From NCBI GenBank assembly GCA_035697245.1, contig DASSDH010000250.1, positions 1 to 7,698 on the forward strand: DNA of 7,698 nt, in the 5' to 3' direction. The DNA is from JACVRX01 sp035697245 (GTDB lineage Bacteria; Actinomycetota; Actinomycetes; Jiangellales; Jiangellaceae). Below the pieces are notes generated by a model. That model made no database searches and was not told the origin of the DNA. It worked only from the letters and a program-made list of their open reading frames with translations. Every line of letters starts with the position of its first letter. The stretch's first letter is position 1. The translations under genes and the position numbers were made by a program. Shown piece by piece: positions 6,782-7,698 of the stretch.

Positions 6782-7394
6782 CGAGCGTCCGCCGGCATTG
6801 CCGGACCGGCTGCTTGCGATCCTCCGCCAGGAGGAGCTATGGGTTGACCCTCCGGCCAACCTCGAGGACCGCACGCTCGCGGCCCTGCGCGCCGAGCGCG
6901 ACACCGGGCCGGCCCCGACGGTCGACGAAATCGCAGTGGCACGCGAGCGCCGCACCCGTCGGCGAGGTTGGGCGCCAATGCTCGTGGCCGCTGCCGCGGT
7001 TGTGGCCGTCGGCGCTGTGGCAACGGTCGCCGTCACCGGGAGCGACGAGCCGGAGTCGGCGGTCGTGACTTTGGCCGGCACCGAGCTCGAGCCTGATGCC
7101 GCCGGCCGGGCCACCATCGCCCCGATGGACTCCGGGTTCGAGATCGAGCTCGACATCAGCGGACTGCCGCCAGCACCCGCGGGGACCTACTACCAGGGCT
7201 GGCTGCGGAACGAGGAGGGTGACGCCGTCACGATCGGCACGTTCCACGGTCGAGAAGGCACCGACGACATCATCCTGTGGTCCGGTGTCGACGTCGCGGA
7301 TTACCCCACGCTCACCGTCACGATCCAGCAAGAGCGGGCAGGCGCGGAGTCGTCCGGTCAGGTCGTGTTGCGCGGCGAGATCCCCACCGACTGA
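6771..7394 (+). CDS. Membrane anti-sigma factor with RskA-like C-terminal domain
   Basis: This is the cognate inhibitor expected to hold the upstream sigma factor at the membrane until regulated proteolysis releases it. From ATG 6771 it has 207 residues. Residues 1-66 form a cytosolic part with LWVDPPANLEDRTLAALRAE (23-42) and a basic stretch RERRTRRR (58-65). A single transmembrane helix spans about 67-89. The extracytoplasmic domain (92-207) has RskA-type features: LDISGLPPAPAGTYYQGWL (127-145), then IGTFHG and LTVTIQQE. The protein has no cysteine at all, so it lacks the zinc HxxxCxxC anti-sigma motif and is not a direct redox sensor of that type. Start choice: GGAGG at 6755-6759 serves ATG 6771 (11-base spacing); in-frame GTG 6759 and ATG 6747 are less likely. 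The gene overlaps the sigma stop by 11 bp, implying translational coupling. Confidence 0.88.
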   Translation: MDSDERPPALPDRLLAILRQEELWVDPPANLEDRTLAALRAERDTGPAPTVDEIAVARERRTRRRGWAPMLVAAAAVVAVGAVATVAVTGSDEPESAVVTLAGTELEPDAAGRATIAPMDSGFEIELDISGLPPAPAGTYYQGWLRNEEGDAVTIGTFHGREGTDDIILWSGVDVADYPTLTVTIQQERAGAESSGQVVLRGEIPTD

Positions 7395-7400
7395 CGGTCA

Positions 7401-7436
7401 TCGGGGCGCGCCTCCGGCCGGGAGACTGGCGCCCGA
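7401..7436 (+). terminator. Weak terminator-like hairpin after the anti-sigma gene
   Basis: GGGCGC (7404-7409) pairs with GCGCCC (7429-7434), extendable by two outer pairs across a bulged G. An inner CTCC/GGAG stem (7412-7415 with 7421-7424) has a GGCCG loop. It begins seven bases after the anti-sigma stop. No U-tract follows, and the stem is interrupted, so it may only attenuate. Confidence 0.4.
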
Positions 7437-7519
7437 GAACCGAAAGAACCCGTGCGTCCGTACTCCCTCCCGACGGCGCTGACACCAAGGTCGGCGACCG
7501 AAACGGGGAAGAGGAGATC

Positions 7520-7698
7520 ATGAACAGCAAGCTCACAGCACGTCGGTTCGGACTCGCAGCCGGCGCAGCCGCAATGCTGGCCGTCGGTCTGGCTACTGCC
7601 GGCCCAGCTGCCGCGGCGACGTCAGCCTCGGTCTCGAACGACACCCTCACCGTCAACGGCGACAGCGGCGACGATCGGATCGCGCTGCGTCTGGCAGC
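7520..7698 (+). CDS. Secreted protein, probable RTX-like calcium-binding repeats, 3'-partial
   Basis: An ATG at 7520 follows a purine-rich GAAGAGGAG and opens a frame that continues past the window end; 59 codons are visible. Residues 1-33 form a signal peptide: basic start with Lys4, Arg8 and Arg9, an Ala/Gly/Leu-rich core (11-27) and likely cleavage after PAAAA (29-33). The Arg-Arg pair followed by Phe weakly resembles a Tat signal, but the consensus is not met. The mature start, NDTLTVNGDSGDDRIALRLA (40-59), has the GDSGDD(R)I pattern seen at the entry of haemolysin-type/RTX calcium-binding regions of actinobacterial secreted proteins. Only one such unit is visible, so the family call is tentative. 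It lies 125 bases downstream of the anti-sigma gene and could be a target of that sigma factor, but no firm promoter supports this. Confidence 0.7.
   Translation, partial: MNSKLTARRFGLAAGAAAMLAVGLATAGPAAAATSASVSNDTLTVNGDSGDDRIALRLA

Noticed and set aside
7520..7560. Tat-type signal for the secreted protein
   Set aside because: ARRFGL has the Arg pair, but the Phe and following residues do not match the S/T-R-R-x-F-L-K pattern; a general secretory signal is the safer reading.

Overview
The window reads as chromosomal DNA from a high-GC Gram-positive bacterium (Actinomycetota). By eye it is roughly two-thirds G+C with a strong G/C bias at third codon positions. GTG is available as a start codon, ribosome-binding sites are GGAGG-like, genes abut or overlap, and terminator stems lack a clear U-tract. 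The ECF sigma factor with an RskA-type anti-sigma partner also fits. I cannot name the genus. There are no rRNA, tRNA, CRISPR, insertion-sequence or phage signals.

Layout. (1) 1-3570, +: the 3' part of a large secreted, multi-modular carbohydrate-active enzyme. It has an N-terminal beta domain, an (alpha/alpha)6-barrel glycoside-hydrolase-like domain, a beta domain, a discoidin (F5/8 type C) module, a PKD domain and a second discoidin-like module. Its true start and signal peptide lie upstream of the window. A perfect 13-bp terminator hairpin follows it. (2) 3696-5644, +: an aldo/keto reductase, then a squalene-cyclase-like alpha/alpha-toroid protein of unknown function. The two are either overlapped by 4 bp or spaced by 32 bp, depending on the start chosen, and are almost certainly co-transcribed. 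(3) 5647-5961, -: a small chagasin-like (I42-like) beta protein, convergent with the toroid gene (2 bp between stops) and divergent from the sigma gene. (4) 6158-7394, +: an ECF sigma factor and its overlapping membrane anti-sigma factor, followed by a weak terminator candidate. (5) 7520-end, +: the first 59 codons of a secreted protein with a signal peptide and the beginning of what looks like an RTX/haemolysin-type calcium-binding region.

How they work together. The first gene points to extracellular polysaccharide degradation. The aldo/keto reductase and toroid protein look like a two-gene cytoplasmic unit with unknown substrate. The sigma/anti-sigma pair is a classic envelope signalling module. 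The flanking small beta protein and the secreted RTX-like protein are the nearest candidate targets, but only by position. I did not find a clear, wholly new system. The least explained items are the toroid protein, the chagasin-like protein without a signal peptide, the hairpin directly in front of the sigma gene, and a consensus Shine-Dalgarno sequence with no gene attached.
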